A stretch of DNA of 64,000 bases from assembly GCA_964385405.1 (NCBI GenBank), contig CAYLOT010000013.1:1-64000 (forward strand), read 5' to 3'. This DNA comes from CAIZGX01 sp964385405. Its GTDB lineage: Bacteria > Bacteroidota > Bacteroidia > Flavobacteriales_D > Sanyastnellaceae. The notes beneath the pieces are model-generated. The model made no database searches, had not been told where the DNA came from, and saw only the letters and a program-made list of their open reading frames with translations. Below, piece by piece: positions 8,817 to 17,875 of this stretch. The translations under genes and the position numbers were made by a program. The stretch's first letter is position 1; every line of letters starts with the position of its first letter.

Positions 8817-10292
8817 TTATTTGTAACTGTAATTTGGTGCTTCTCTAGTAATTACAACATCATGCGGATGACTTTCTTTGATACCCGCGTTTGTAATACG
8901 AATGAATTTAGCTTCTTGAAGTTGGGAAATATTCGATGCACCGCAGTAGCCCATTCCAGCTCTGAGGCCACCAATGATTTGGTGCATCACTTCCATTACT
9001 GAACCTTTGAAAGGCACACGCCCTGAAATTCCTTCCGGAACCAACTTCTTAATGTCGTCTTCAGCATCTTGAAAGTAACGGTCTTTCGAACCGTGTTGCA
9101 TGGCTTCTAAAGAACCCATACCTCTGTACGACTTGAATTTTCTTCCTTCGTAAATAATTGTTTCTCCGGGAGATTCTTCAGTACCTGCGAGCATTGAACC
9201 AATCATGATGGTTGAAGCTCCGCCTGCGATTGCTTTCGCAATGTCTCCTGTGTATCGAATTCCGCCGTCTGCAATCATAGGTACTCCTGTTCCTTTCAAC
9301 GCTTCTGCAACGTCGGTAACGGCAGTTAATTGTGGAACACCCACACCGGCAATAACGCGTGTGGTGCAAATTGAACCTGGTCCAATTCCAACCTTCACCC
9401 CGTCGGCACCTGCTTCCACCAAGGCTTTCGCAGCCGCTCCTGTTGCAATATTTCCAACAATCACATCTATTTTATCTCCGAAAGCGGCCTTCACTTTTTT
9501 CAGTGTTTCGATAACACCCTTCGAATGTCCGTGAGCAGTATCAATGACCACCGCGTCTACTCCTGCTTTCACCAAAGCTTCCACACGATCCATGGTATCG
9601 CCAGTAACACCAACTGCAGCAGCACAACGCAAACGTCCGAAGTTGTCTTTGCAAGCATTCGGATATCTACGCAATTTTAAAATGTCTTTGTATGTGATCA
9701 GTCCCATTAGTTTACCATCTGCGGAAACAACGGGAAGTTTTTCAATTTTCTTTTCTTGAAGAATAGATTCAGCGGTTTCTAAATCTTTCGGTTTATCTGT
9801 GGTGACAAGGTTTTCACTTGTCATGACTTCACGAATTGGCTTTTCGTAATTTTTCTCGAAACGAAGATCTCTGTTTGTAACAATTCCCTTCAACACGCCT
9901 TCTGCATCTACAACCGGAATACCTCCAATTTTATGCTCGGCCATAATGGTCAAAGCATCTCCAACGTTTGCTGTTTCGTGCAGCGTAATTGGGTCTTGAA
10001 TCATTCCGCTTTCGCTACGCTTTACTTTGCGCACTTCTGCTGCCTGAGCGGCAATGCTCATGTTTTTGTGAATGACCGCAATTCCACCTGAACGTGCCAT
10101 GGCAATTGCCATTGAACTTTCAGAAACTGTATCCATAGCTGCAGCAACCACTGGGGTGTGCAGGGTAATGTTTTTAGTGAACTGAGAAGAAATGTTTACT
10201 TCGCGTGGAAGCACCTCTGAGTAGGCTGGAACGAGAAGAACATCGTCGTATGTAAGACCCTCTCCTACAATTTTCGAATTGTTTGCGGACAT
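8817..10292 (-). CDS. guaB: IMP dehydrogenase
   Basis: Catalyses NAD-dependent oxidation of IMP to XMP, the first committed step of GMP synthesis, in the cytoplasm. The 491-residue length is standard. Two CBS modules interrupt the barrel at about 95-205. The catalytic loop GSICTTR contains Cys309, and the flap reads SYRGMGSLEAM. A TACATTTG box (10321-10328, minus strand) lies 28 bp upstream of the start and is a plausible promoter for this gene and the long run of genes behind it. Confidence 0.97.
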   Translation of the reverse strand: MSANNSKIVGEGLTYDDVLLVPAYSEVLPREVNISSQFTKNITLHTPVVAAAMDTVSESSMAIAMARSGGIAVIHKNMSIAAQAAEVRKVKRSESGMIQDPITLHETANVGDALTIMAEHKIGGIPVVDAEGVLKGIVTNRDLRFEKNYEKPIREVMTSENLVTTDKPKDLETAESILQEKKIEKLPVVSADGKLMGLITYKDILKLRRYPNACKDNFGRLRCAAAVGVTGDTMDRVEALVKAGVDAVVIDTAHGHSKGVIETLKKVKAAFGDKIDVIVGNIATGAAAKALVEAGADGVKVGIGPGSICTTRVIAGVGVPQLTAVTDVAEALKGTGVPMIADGGIRYTGDIAKAIAGGASTIMIGSMLAGTEESPGETIIYEGRKFKSYRGMGSLEAMQHGSKDRYFQDAEDDIKKLVPEGISGRVPFKGSVMEVMHQIIGGLRAGMGYCGASNISQLQEAKFIRITNAGIKESHPHDVVITREAPNYSYK

Positions 10293-10320
10293 ATGTTTGA
10301 ATTTTCGAATAAAATTCGGA

Positions 10321-10328
10321 CAAATGTA
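10321..10328 (-). promoter_or_regulatory. Candidate -7 box TACATTTG upstream of guaB
   Basis: Exact match to TAnnTTTG on the minus strand, ending 28 bp before the guaB ATG. No convincing TTTG -33 element is seen. If used, it would drive the guaB-to-SGNH run of closely packed genes. Confidence 0.5.
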
Positions 10329-10362
10329 CGAAAAATAGGGGTAAAAAGCCTCTGGTAATTAA

Positions 10363-11292
10363 TTATAAACTGTCGAGCAGCGTTGTTAAATCCGAATCCG
10401 AAATTTCAGACATAATCACCATCTGGGTTGAGTTTCCTGTTACCGTTAATTCTTGATAAAAATGGAAGAGGCTTCCGCTTGCATTTACAGCTATGGCAAC
10501 AATTTTTGCATTCGCCCCTGAAGGAATTCCTGAAATGACACTGTTGCTCGATTGCAGCACAGTCTTAGAATCTGGGAGGTATGCAAAAAATATCACATTG
10601 GTTAAATCGTCTTCATCTGAATCAAAAGTTATGCTGTATGTCCCACTCGTTGATACACCGAGGTCGGCGTTAATCCACCCTAATTTCTCAATAAACGCTG
10701 TGTATCCAATAGTATCTACATCGAAAATAGGATTCTGTGTTTGTGTGATCCCAAAAACTCCTAGATCGGTTGTCCAATCCACTACTTCGCCATTTTCAAT
10801 TCCGTAATAAACATTCATGTAATTCAATTGAGGTGCTGCATTCGGCATGCTAACTTTGAACGCACACGGTTGAGTTAAGTATAGCTCCTGCCCATCCTTT
10901 TCCGCTCTCAAACGAATTTCACCTGCAGTTTCTAAAGGCATTCCGGCTGAAACAGTAGGCATGCGGTAGTAAATCATATCCTTCGGGGTATACAATTCAA
11001 CCAACTTCACCAAAAACGGATAAGTTACGGCTCCGCCTCCCGGTAGTTGAAGGCAATCGATACTTCCCCAAATTGTGGTCCCCTGATTGCCTACGATAGG
11101 CCCTTCACCCGCTGAGTCAATGACAAATACTTGTTCGTCTTGCTTTTTAGAATCTAAATAGGCATTCGGAGATTCGTATGTGTTCAAATCGCGTTCTATC
11201 CGATCGCGTGAACAAGAGGTTATAGACACTGAGATAACAGCAACAAGAAGTGCGAAGGTTGCTGAAAATAATAGGTGAGGTTTCTTAGTCAT
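10363..11292 (-). CDS. Putative lipoprotein of unknown function
   Basis: A protein of 309 residues starting at the ATG at 11292. The N-terminal signal ends in a lipobox-like ISVSITSC, so it is probably lipid-anchored. The body is beta-rich and reads like a domain exposed at the cell surface. I do not recognise a family. The start overlaps the stop of the upstream outer-membrane gene by 8 bp, so translation is likely coupled. An upstream ATG at 11328 would add a charged leader before the signal peptide and is less likely. Confidence 0.7.
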   Translation of the reverse strand: MTKKPHLLFSATFALLVAVISVSITSCSRDRIERDLNTYESPNAYLDSKKQDEQVFVIDSAGEGPIVGNQGTTIWGSIDCLQLPGGGAVTYPFLVKLVELYTPKDMIYYRMPTVSAGMPLETAGEIRLRAEKDGQELYLTQPCAFKVSMPNAAPQLNYMNVYYGIENGEVVDWTTDLGVFGITQTQNPIFDVDTIGYTAFIEKLGWINADLGVSTSGTYSITFDSDEDDLTNVIFFAYLPDSKTVLQSSNSVISGIPSGANAKIVAIAVNASGSLFHFYQELTVTGNSTQMVIMSEISDSDLTTLLDSL

Positions 11293-11782
11293 AAGCTGCG
11301 CATTTTTCTTTCTTTCCTTTGAATGCATTTTTATTGAATATTAATCCGACATGAAGAGATGCTTCTCTGTGTTTAGTATTGTATCTCCATTCTGCGAACG
11401 GGCGTATTTTTTTTCCTAAAATAATTCCCAATCCTACTTCACCATTCCAGTTATTCAAACGTGCATCTTTCATAAATGAATCTTCATAATTGATCCATCG
11501 GTTGTATCCTGTGTGCGCTAGCGCGTAGGATTGAAATTTTCCCGTCTTGACAAATCGATATTGAACGGAAGCTCCGAGGGTCCACTCGTTGATTTTATTA
11601 CCCGGAAAGAAGTATGAAAATTGGGGGCTAATTTGAATTTGTTTTTGTTCACGAAACAGAGCTCTAGCGCCGAATCCGAGGCTTTCGGTTTGAAAATTAT
11701 AGATGCCCGAAAATCCTCCAGCAACCTGTGCAGATACATTCGAAGAAAAGAATAAGAATAAAATAAAAAGTTGTTTCTGCAT
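11285..11782 (-). CDS. Small outer-membrane beta-barrel-like protein
   Basis: A 165-residue protein with a clear signal peptide (MQKQLFILFLFFSSNVSAQ). It shows alternating short beta segments such as LGFGARALF, WTLGASVQYRF and WNGEVGLGIILG, as expected for an 8-stranded barrel. No family was recognised. It heads a two-gene unit with the lipoprotein that overlaps its stop, so the two may form a surface complex. Confidence 0.7.
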   Translation of the reverse strand: MQKQLFILFLFFSSNVSAQVAGGFSGIYNFQTESLGFGARALFREQKQIQISPQFSYFFPGNKINEWTLGASVQYRFVKTGKFQSYALAHTGYNRWINYEDSFMKDARLNNWNGEVGLGIILGKKIRPFAEWRYNTKHREASLHVGLIFNKNAFKGKKEKCAAYD

Positions 11783-11833
11783 TTGTCTTGAATAAAACTG
11801 TAACGAATGTATGTCGGGAATTATTGCCTACGA

Positions 11834-11859
11834 AAAGGGCGGTTCGAAAACCGCCCTTT
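11834..11859 (-). terminator. Hairpin terminator after gdhA
   Basis: An 11-bp perfect stem (11834-11844 with 11849-11859) with a CGAA loop and GGGCGG/CCGCCC core lies 23 bp past the gdhA stop on the minus strand. The T-run is formed by the stem end. Confidence 0.75.
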
Positions 11860-11881
11860 CAACACAATATTTAACACTGGG

Positions 11882-13231
11882 TTAAACTACACCTTGGTCT
11901 AACATTGCATCGGCAACTTTTACGAAGCCTGCGATGTTTGCACCTTTCACGTAGTTAACATAATCGCCTTCTGTTCCGTATTGAACACATGCAGCGTGAA
12001 TGCTCTTCATGATGTTGTGTAAACGTTGGTCTACCTCTTCACGAGTCCAGCTTAAACGAAGACTATTCTGAGACATTTCCAATCCAGATGTAGCAACACC
12101 ACCTGCGTTTGATGCTTTACCTGGAGAGAACATTAATTTGTTCGCTTCGAAGACAGCAATTGCTTCAGGGGTAGAAGGCATGTTAGCACCTTCAGCCACT
12201 GCAATACAACCGTTTGCTACCAGTGCTTTCGCATCGTCGCCATTCAATTCATTTTGCGTAGCGCAAGGAAGAGCAATGTCGCACTTCACACCCCAAGGTG
12301 TTTTTCCAGCTACGAATTCACATCCGTATTTGGTAGCGTACTCTTGAATACGTCCGCGCTTCACGTTTTTCAATTCCATTAAGAAAGCCAGTTTCTCGGC
12401 ATCGATTCCGTTTGCATCGTAGATATATCCAGAAGAATCTGAAGCAGTAACCACTTTAGCACCCAATTGAGTAGCCTTTTCGATTGCGTATTGAGCAACG
12501 TTTCCAGAACCAGAAACAACAACAGTTTTTCCGTTGAAGTCTTTTCCTTTCACCGCCAACATTTCTTGAGCGAAGTATACAGTTCCGTAACCAGTAGCTT
12601 CCGGACGAATCAATGATCCACCCCAGTTGCGACCTTTTCCAGTTAATACACCGGTGAATTCGTTACGAAGACGCTTGTACTGACCGAACATAAATCCGAT
12701 CTCACGTCCACCTACTCCAATATCTCCCGCAGGAACGTCTGTATCAGCACCAATGTGGCGAGACAACTCGCTCATAAAGCTTTGGCAGAATGCCATCACT
12801 TCACGATCGCTCTTTCCTTTCGGATCGAAGTCTGATCCACCTTTACCTCCGCCCATAGGAAGTGTGGTTAATGAGTTTTTGAATATTTGTTCGAAACCTA
12901 AGAATTTCAATACTGACAGATTTACTGTTGGGTGGAATCGTAAACCACCTTTGTAAGGACCAATAGCACTGTTGAATTCTACGCGATATCCGCGGTTAAC
13001 TTGAATCTCACCTTTGTCATCTACCCATGGAACACGGAAGATTAACGTACGTTCTGGCTCAACAATGCGCTCAAGAATTTTAGCATCCTTGTACTTCGGA
13101 TGTTTTTCCATAAAAGGAATAATGGCTTCCGCCACTTCATGAACTGCTTGAAGGAATTCAGGTTCGTTCGGGTTCATTGCCTGAACTTTCGACATAAAGG
13201 CGTCAATTTGCGCTTGATGTAGTTGTGACAT
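11882..13231 (-). CDS. gdhA: Glutamate dehydrogenase (NADP type)
   Basis: Interconverts 2-oxoglutarate plus ammonium and glutamate, linking nitrogen assimilation to the TCA cycle. It has 449 residues, the hexameric bacterial length. Visible motifs are the substrate-binding GPYKGGLRFHP and PMGGGKGGSDFDPKG blocks and the dinucleotide fold VVVSGSGNVAQYA. The start is the ATG at 13231, giving the usual MSQLHQAQ beginning; the open frame continues further upstream but without homologous character. The upstream sequence contains TATCTTCG, a variant of the -7 box, 24 bp ahead. Confidence 0.96.
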   Translation of the reverse strand: MSQLHQAQIDAFMSKVQAMNPNEPEFLQAVHEVAEAIIPFMEKHPKYKDAKILERIVEPERTLIFRVPWVDDKGEIQVNRGYRVEFNSAIGPYKGGLRFHPTVNLSVLKFLGFEQIFKNSLTTLPMGGGKGGSDFDPKGKSDREVMAFCQSFMSELSRHIGADTDVPAGDIGVGGREIGFMFGQYKRLRNEFTGVLTGKGRNWGGSLIRPEATGYGTVYFAQEMLAVKGKDFNGKTVVVSGSGNVAQYAIEKATQLGAKVVTASDSSGYIYDANGIDAEKLAFLMELKNVKRGRIQEYATKYGCEFVAGKTPWGVKCDIALPCATQNELNGDDAKALVANGCIAVAEGANMPSTPEAIAVFEANKLMFSPGKASNAGGVATSGLEMSQNSLRLSWTREEVDQRLHNIMKSIHAACVQYGTEGDYVNYVKGANIAGFVKVADAMLDQGVV

Positions 13232-13346
13232 GATTTTCAATTTTATGGGGGCGAAGATACTACTCTTAACCATAGGTTGACAAAGGAGGCCTAAAATTTC
13301 ATTCGAAAATAGATTTGGTGTTTCTTTGCACTCTATTTTTATAGCT

Positions 13347-15860
13347 ATGTGGGCAAAAATTGCTGCTTTTATTCTTCGTAACCGTATTCTACTCGGAGTT
13401 ATTACACTGGCTATAACTGCTTTCATGGGATGGGAGGCGCGAAATGTGCGCATGAGTTATAAGTTTTCCGGAGTCTTACCTCAAGATGATCCTACTTACA
13501 TTGAATATCAGGCATTTACGAAACAATTTTCTGAAGACGGCAATGTTATGGTAGTTGGATTGAACGACCCAGAGATTTGGGAACTTCAAAACTTCATTGC
13601 ATTAAAGGAATTGGGTAACAGCCTAAAGAAAATTACAGTTCCAGTAGATACGCTCATTAACGGTGTGAAAACAACCGTTCAACGCAACGTTGTTGATTCA
13701 GTCTTTTCGATCGCACATTGCTATGAAATGTACGCTGATACTACCGAAGAGCGCTTTCGCTTTCGACATATTTCAGATGGAAATCTAGGTTCTCAAGAAC
13801 AATTAGATTCAGTAAAGCAAAAGATTCAATCGCTTCCTTTTTACGACGGCTTATTATACAAGTCGAAGTCAGACGCAACACTCATGATGGTTTTTGTTAA
13901 CGGAAAACTTTTCAATTCTGAATTCAGAGGAAATGCTGTAGAACAGATTGTTGAGAAAGTCAATCAGTTTTCGAAAGACACGTATATCAAAACGTACATA
14001 TCTGGACTTCCATTTATAAGAACCCAGATGACTGCCAAGGTAAAAGCTGAATTGAAGTTTTTCACCTTGCTCTCACTGCTTGTAAGCGCCGTGTTGCTTT
14101 TCATCTTCTTTAGAAGTGTTCGTGCTGTGGTTGTCTGTATGGTTATTATTGGAATCGGGGTAATCGTGTCAATGGGAACCATTGCGCTGTTCGACTATCC
14201 GATTACCATGCTTATGGGACTTATTCCTCCTTTGATGATTGTCATTGGTGTTCCCAACTGCATTTACCTTCTTACGAAATACCATCAGGAGTTTATTCGT
14301 CACGGTAGTAAGATGCGTGCCATGACACGCGTAATTCAAAAAGTTGGAGAGGCTGCGTTCATGATTAACGCCACGACTGCCGTTGGTTTTGCTACATTTA
14401 TTTTTGTTGAAAGTGATTTGCTCAAGCAATTCGGGGTTATCTCTGCCTTGAACAGCATGCTTATGTTCTTCATTTCATTGATTGCCTTCCCAATTTTATT
14501 CTCTTACACAGCAGCTCCGAAAGCGCGTCATCTGAAGCACCTCGACATGCGTTGGTTGTATCACACACTCGAGAATTTGGTGAAGATGATTACCAAGAAC
14601 AGAGGAATCATTTATTTCGTGACAGTTGTGGTTACAGCATTAAGTTTTTACGGAATGACTCTAGTGAAAACAACTGGGAACATTGTCGATGATTTGCCAG
14701 ATGACGACCGTGTGATAACGGATTTACATTGGTTTGAAAAGCACTTCGACGGTGTTATGCCTTTCGAGATAATGGTTGAGGCGAAGCGTGGAAAGATTAC
14801 CAATCCGAAGACCATCGCACGTATTGATTCGTTGCAAGATGTGATGGATACGCTGCCAGGTGTTTCAACAAAAATTTCTCGATCGCTTTCAATTGCAGAT
14901 GCGATTAAGTTCGCTAAGCAGGCTTTTTACGATGGCGATCCTGAATATTATGATTTAATTAGTCGTGGCGAACAGCAATTCATTGGACCTTATTTCGAGC
15001 AATCAGACAGCGCTGCGGAAAACTCGAATGCCTCAAAATATTCGAATACCTTCTTAGACGATTCATTAAAGAAAACGCGCATTACTGCCCAGGTTGCTGA
15101 TATAGGAACCCTAGCTATGGATTCGTTGTTAAACACGCTTCGTCCTGAAGTGACCAACCTTTTTCCAGACAGCTTGTACAGTGTGACAATGACTGGAACA
15201 AGCATTGTATTTTTGAAGGGAACCACTTATTTGGTGAACAATTTATTTTCGAGTTTGCTCTTCGCAGTTGGGGTGATTTGCTTGCTCATGTGGGTGATGT
15301 TCCGCAGTTTGCGCATGTTGCTTATTTCCCTTGTGCCAAATCTGATTCCTCAGTTCATTACTGCCGGCTGCATGGGATTCTTCGACATTCCATTGAAGCC
15401 TTCGACCATATTGGTGTTTAGTATTGCATTCGGAATTACGGTAGACAATACCATTCATTTCTTAGCCAAGTATCGTCAGGAATTGCGTGAACACAATTGG
15501 AACATTAAGCTTTCTGTGCTTTCTGCCGTAAAAGACACCGGAGCAAGTATACTCTTCACTTCTATAGTATTGTTCTTCGGATTTGGAATTTTCGTGTTCT
15601 CAGAGTTCGATGGAACGCGAGCATTGGGTATACTTACAGCACTGACCTTGTTCACGGCTATGTTAACGAATTTGATTGTGCTTCCGGCAATGTTGCTATC
15701 TTTAGAGCATCACCTGAGCACGAAAGCGTTCGCAGAACCATTCATTCAGGTTATTGACGAAGAAGATGATCTTTCATACGAAGCTTGGAGAATGCAAAGC
15801 GTAGATCCGACACTTCCAGATGAAAGTTTAAGCGGAGATTCGGAAGAGAATAAAGCTTAA
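13347..15860 (+). CDS. RND-family transporter (MMPL/patched-like)
   Basis: An inner-membrane exporter of 837 residues built from two similar halves. Each half has one transmembrane helix, a large periplasmic loop and a five- or six-helix bundle; the second bundle begins near LFSSLLFAVGVICLLMWVMF. The sterol-sensing-type segment GIPPLMIVIGVPNCIYL-like sequence in the first half is typical of the MMPL group. These proteins export lipids, hopanoids or drugs by proton exchange; the substrate here is unknown. The ATG at 13347 is preferred, giving MWAKIAAFILRNR, over an upstream in-frame ATG. It ends with a 4-bp convergent overlap with the next small gene. Confidence 0.85.
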   Translation: MWAKIAAFILRNRILLGVITLAITAFMGWEARNVRMSYKFSGVLPQDDPTYIEYQAFTKQFSEDGNVMVVGLNDPEIWELQNFIALKELGNSLKKITVPVDTLINGVKTTVQRNVVDSVFSIAHCYEMYADTTEERFRFRHISDGNLGSQEQLDSVKQKIQSLPFYDGLLYKSKSDATLMMVFVNGKLFNSEFRGNAVEQIVEKVNQFSKDTYIKTYISGLPFIRTQMTAKVKAELKFFTLLSLLVSAVLLFIFFRSVRAVVVCMVIIGIGVIVSMGTIALFDYPITMLMGLIPPLMIVIGVPNCIYLLTKYHQEFIRHGSKMRAMTRVIQKVGEAAFMINATTAVGFATFIFVESDLLKQFGVISALNSMLMFFISLIAFPILFSYTAAPKARHLKHLDMRWLYHTLENLVKMITKNRGIIYFVTVVVTALSFYGMTLVKTTGNIVDDLPDDDRVITDLHWFEKHFDGVMPFEIMVEAKRGKITNPKTIARIDSLQDVMDTLPGVSTKISRSLSIADAIKFAKQAFYDGDPEYYDLISRGEQQFIGPYFEQSDSAAENSNASKYSNTFLDDSLKKTRITAQVADIGTLAMDSLLNTLRPEVTNLFPDSLYSVTMTGTSIVFLKGTTYLVNNLFSSLLFAVGVICLLMWVMFRSLRMLLISLVPNLIPQFITAGCMGFFDIPLKPSTILVFSIAFGITVDNTIHFLAKYRQELREHNWNIKLSVLSAVKDTGASILFTSIVLFFGFGIFVFSEFDGTRALGILTALTLFTAMLTNLIVLPAMLLSLEHHLSTKAFAEPFIQVIDEEDDLSYEAWRMQSVDPTLPDESLSGDSEENKA

Positions 15861-16039
15861 GACCAATTCGCTTCTTCTAAGACTTGGTTGACGCTCTCTT
15901 CCAAAGCATTCAATTCGTTTACGACTTTACTCAGTGAATCTGCAGATACGAGTTGATTCGACCCTTTCCATGAAGAAACTACAGCGTTCACTTTATGAAT
16001 TGCATCTTGAATCCGCGCCTTCGATTGCTTCAAATTCAT
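15857..16039 (-). CDS. Small helical protein, unrecognised
   Basis: A 60-residue reading frame, rich in Leu, Glu, Asn and Lys with a likely coiled-coil in the second half (SKVVNELNALEESVNQVLEE). It shares the palindromic TTAA of its stop with the stop of the RND exporter on the other strand. No family is recognised. Its regular helical composition and tidy placement argue for a real gene, but chance cannot be excluded. Confidence 0.5.
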   Translation of the reverse strand: MNLKQSKARIQDAIHKVNAVVSSWKGSNQLVSADSLSKVVNELNALEESVNQVLEEANWS

Positions 16040-16745
16040 TGTTCTAACATCTGAATCGCCATAGTTGGTATTCGATTATTAATATTCAGCATCAACTTCA
16101 AGGGAAGTAACTATACAACCACTTTTGATGACTCAGGACATTGAGATAACACTAAATGATACGAACCACTGAAATATTATTACATACAATATTAAAAAAT
16201 TGGAAATACCAGGTCTATCCAAATACAGGCTCGGTAAAACTAATAATATTTTTTACCACTGCTTGAATAGTTGGTTATAAATGAGCCAAATTCTCCAGGC
16301 AGCACCGCCTTTCAGTGTTTTGCCTGCATATGCACCTGAGGTCAAATCTCTGATAGTCGTATTTTTGCAGGCTAAATTATTCAAAGTCAAATTACTCTTG
16401 CGATAGATAAATACGGAAGTGATTTCAATACAACTTCTACAGCGCCTAAATACTTGAGCCTGAAATTCGTCGAAATAGAATAATTCACTTTGAAATTTTA
16501 CATAACTAAAAATTAATCATTGAAATCTGCTGTATGGCCACAATTGTTGCTTTCTTTTTCCAAGGAATGTAACTCAGATACCTCCGCTCGAGCAGCAACC
16601 CTCATTATGATGAAAAAAATTAATTTTTCTGGATAATATCTGCAATTAAAAATATAAATCACAAAAAACTCCTTTTAAACAATATTGTTTATAAATGTGC
16701 ACCAAAAAAAAGAAATAAATTCAACGGATATTTTTACTTCGCACA
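16040..16745. other. AT-rich gap with possible decayed coding sequence
   Basis: No intact gene is seen in these 706 bases. On the plus strand, protein-like stretches occur in successive frames: about 16086-16280 (one in-frame TGA at 16170), 16281 to about 16406 starting ATG, and 16376-16483, ending in KYLSLKFVEIE. Together they look like one gene broken by stops and frameshifts. An 85-codon open frame on the minus strand (16253-16510) overlaps the same bases, so the reading is uncertain. The right third (16510-16745) is very AT-rich and carries a palindrome. Confidence 0.35.
16676..16691. promoter_or_regulatory. Perfect 16-bp palindrome upstream of the PAS-like gene
   Basis: TAAACAATATTGTTTA is a perfect inverted repeat located 54 bp before the start codon of the next gene. 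Its size and symmetry fit an operator for a dimeric regulator. The XRE protein encoded two genes downstream is a candidate, by position only. Confidence 0.45.
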
Positions 16746-17828
16746 ATGAATATTTCAGATGATATGAATGAGGTTTCAATTAAATTTCCCTCATGGAAAG
16801 AAATTGCAAACGAATATTGTAAATGCGAGCTTGGGGCGGAAACTTCCCATTCAATTATTACCATTATTGATTCAAAATTTGAACTAATACAAAGTCTTAT
16901 TGATTCGAACCACCCTGCAGTTGCATTAAAGATTTTGGCAGACGCAGAGGGAAGCTATGTTAAAGGGAAATCATATGAGTCAATTATCGAATATCTCGAG
17001 AACACAAAACTCGGAGTTAACGAATTTCAAACTATTTATAGTACAAAGGAACAGAAGTACATATTTGTTGGAAACACATTATCATCCATAATTGGCATAG
17101 AACCAGACGAGTTTACAATTGAGTCATTCCTCGGATTTGCACAAGACAACTTCATTCACCCTGAAGACTTGCCTCATGTTGTCCGTTATGCGGGAATAGC
17201 ATATACTGTATTATGCTTGCCCTGCTTTACATTTAAGGTGAATCAAGATCATTACAAGGTAAAATTTAGATCACTTTTTCCGAAAAGTAGAATCGAATCA
17301 ATTCAAAAACAAATTTTAAGTATAGAAAAAAAATCATTTTTAACAATAAATGAATCCCAAAGTGATTTGACGTTTCCAAATCTACATTTTGACTTTTGGT
17401 CAGTGAGGACTGATGATGTTTCTGATATTGTTAGTGCTCGGTTTGTCTCGGACTTTACTCAAACAGAACAAATGAACTGCATTGCTTTCATTTTGAATGC
17501 TGCATTATTGAACTTTCCCATAAAATATCTCATGCTTCTGCACGAACGTCAATATACTGATAGAAATAAAGATGTTGCTGTTAATGTGAACAACCAAATT
17601 AGAGAAAACACGTGTTTAAAATCAAACATAACTGAACAGCAAGTTGGAGATTATTTTTCAAAAACAATTAGAAAAAAAATTGGAGAGACATTCAACAAAT
17701 GGAGTCAGTCAATTGGACGTGAAAATCCCTTATCCGAGCCACAAGCCATCCACCAAGCACAAAAGCTAGGGCTGCTGCCAATTCCCGAGAAAATTAAGAC
17801 TTTGATCTACTCGAGGGTGGGAGAATAA
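16746..17828 (+). CDS. Unrecognised protein with PAS-like segment
   Basis: A 360-residue soluble protein without signal peptide or membrane segments. Residues about 95-150 (KYIFVGNTLSSIIGIEPDEF followed by FIHPEDLPHVVRY) resemble the PAS-type sensors of Bacteroidota that have the LIHPEDL motif. A beta-rich part and a basic, helical C-terminus (about 265-345) follow. Related PAS regulators often end in a LuxR-type helix-turn-helix, which I cannot see here. The gene is clearly more AT-rich than its neighbours and sits between decayed sequence and a phage-type regulator, suggesting acquisition. It may be a cytoplasmic sensor or a DNA-associated regulator. Confidence 0.7.
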   Translation: MNISDDMNEVSIKFPSWKEIANEYCKCELGAETSHSIITIIDSKFELIQSLIDSNHPAVALKILADAEGSYVKGKSYESIIEYLENTKLGVNEFQTIYSTKEQKYIFVGNTLSSIIGIEPDEFTIESFLGFAQDNFIHPEDLPHVVRYAGIAYTVLCLPCFTFKVNQDHYKVKFRSLFPKSRIESIQKQILSIEKKSFLTINESQSDLTFPNLHFDFWSVRTDDVSDIVSARFVSDFTQTEQMNCIAFILNAALLNFPIKYLMLLHERQYTDRNKDVAVNVNNQIRENTCLKSNITEQQVGDYFSKTIRKKIGETFNKWSQSIGRENPLSEPQAIHQAQKLGLLPIPEKIKTLIYSRVGE

Positions 17829-17833
17829 TTTTT

Positions 17834-17850
17834 TTTCGAAAATTTCGAAA
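17834..17850. promoter_or_regulatory. Tandem TTTCGAAA palindromes before the XRE gene
   Basis: Two identical 8-bp palindromes TTTCGAAA (17834-17841 and 17843-17850) have centres 9 bp apart, in the 47-bp gap before the XRE regulator. Tandem half-turn-spaced palindromes are typical of an autoregulatory operator. Function is inferred from position. Confidence 0.4.
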
Positions 17851-17875
17851 AACAACTTTCGGGGTGTTTTGAAAG

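Noticed and set aside
16253..16510. 85-codon open frame on the minus strand in the AT-rich gap
   Set aside because: It lacks a start codon, has an unusual Cys/Arg/Trp content, and the opposite strand gives more protein-like sequence over the same bases.
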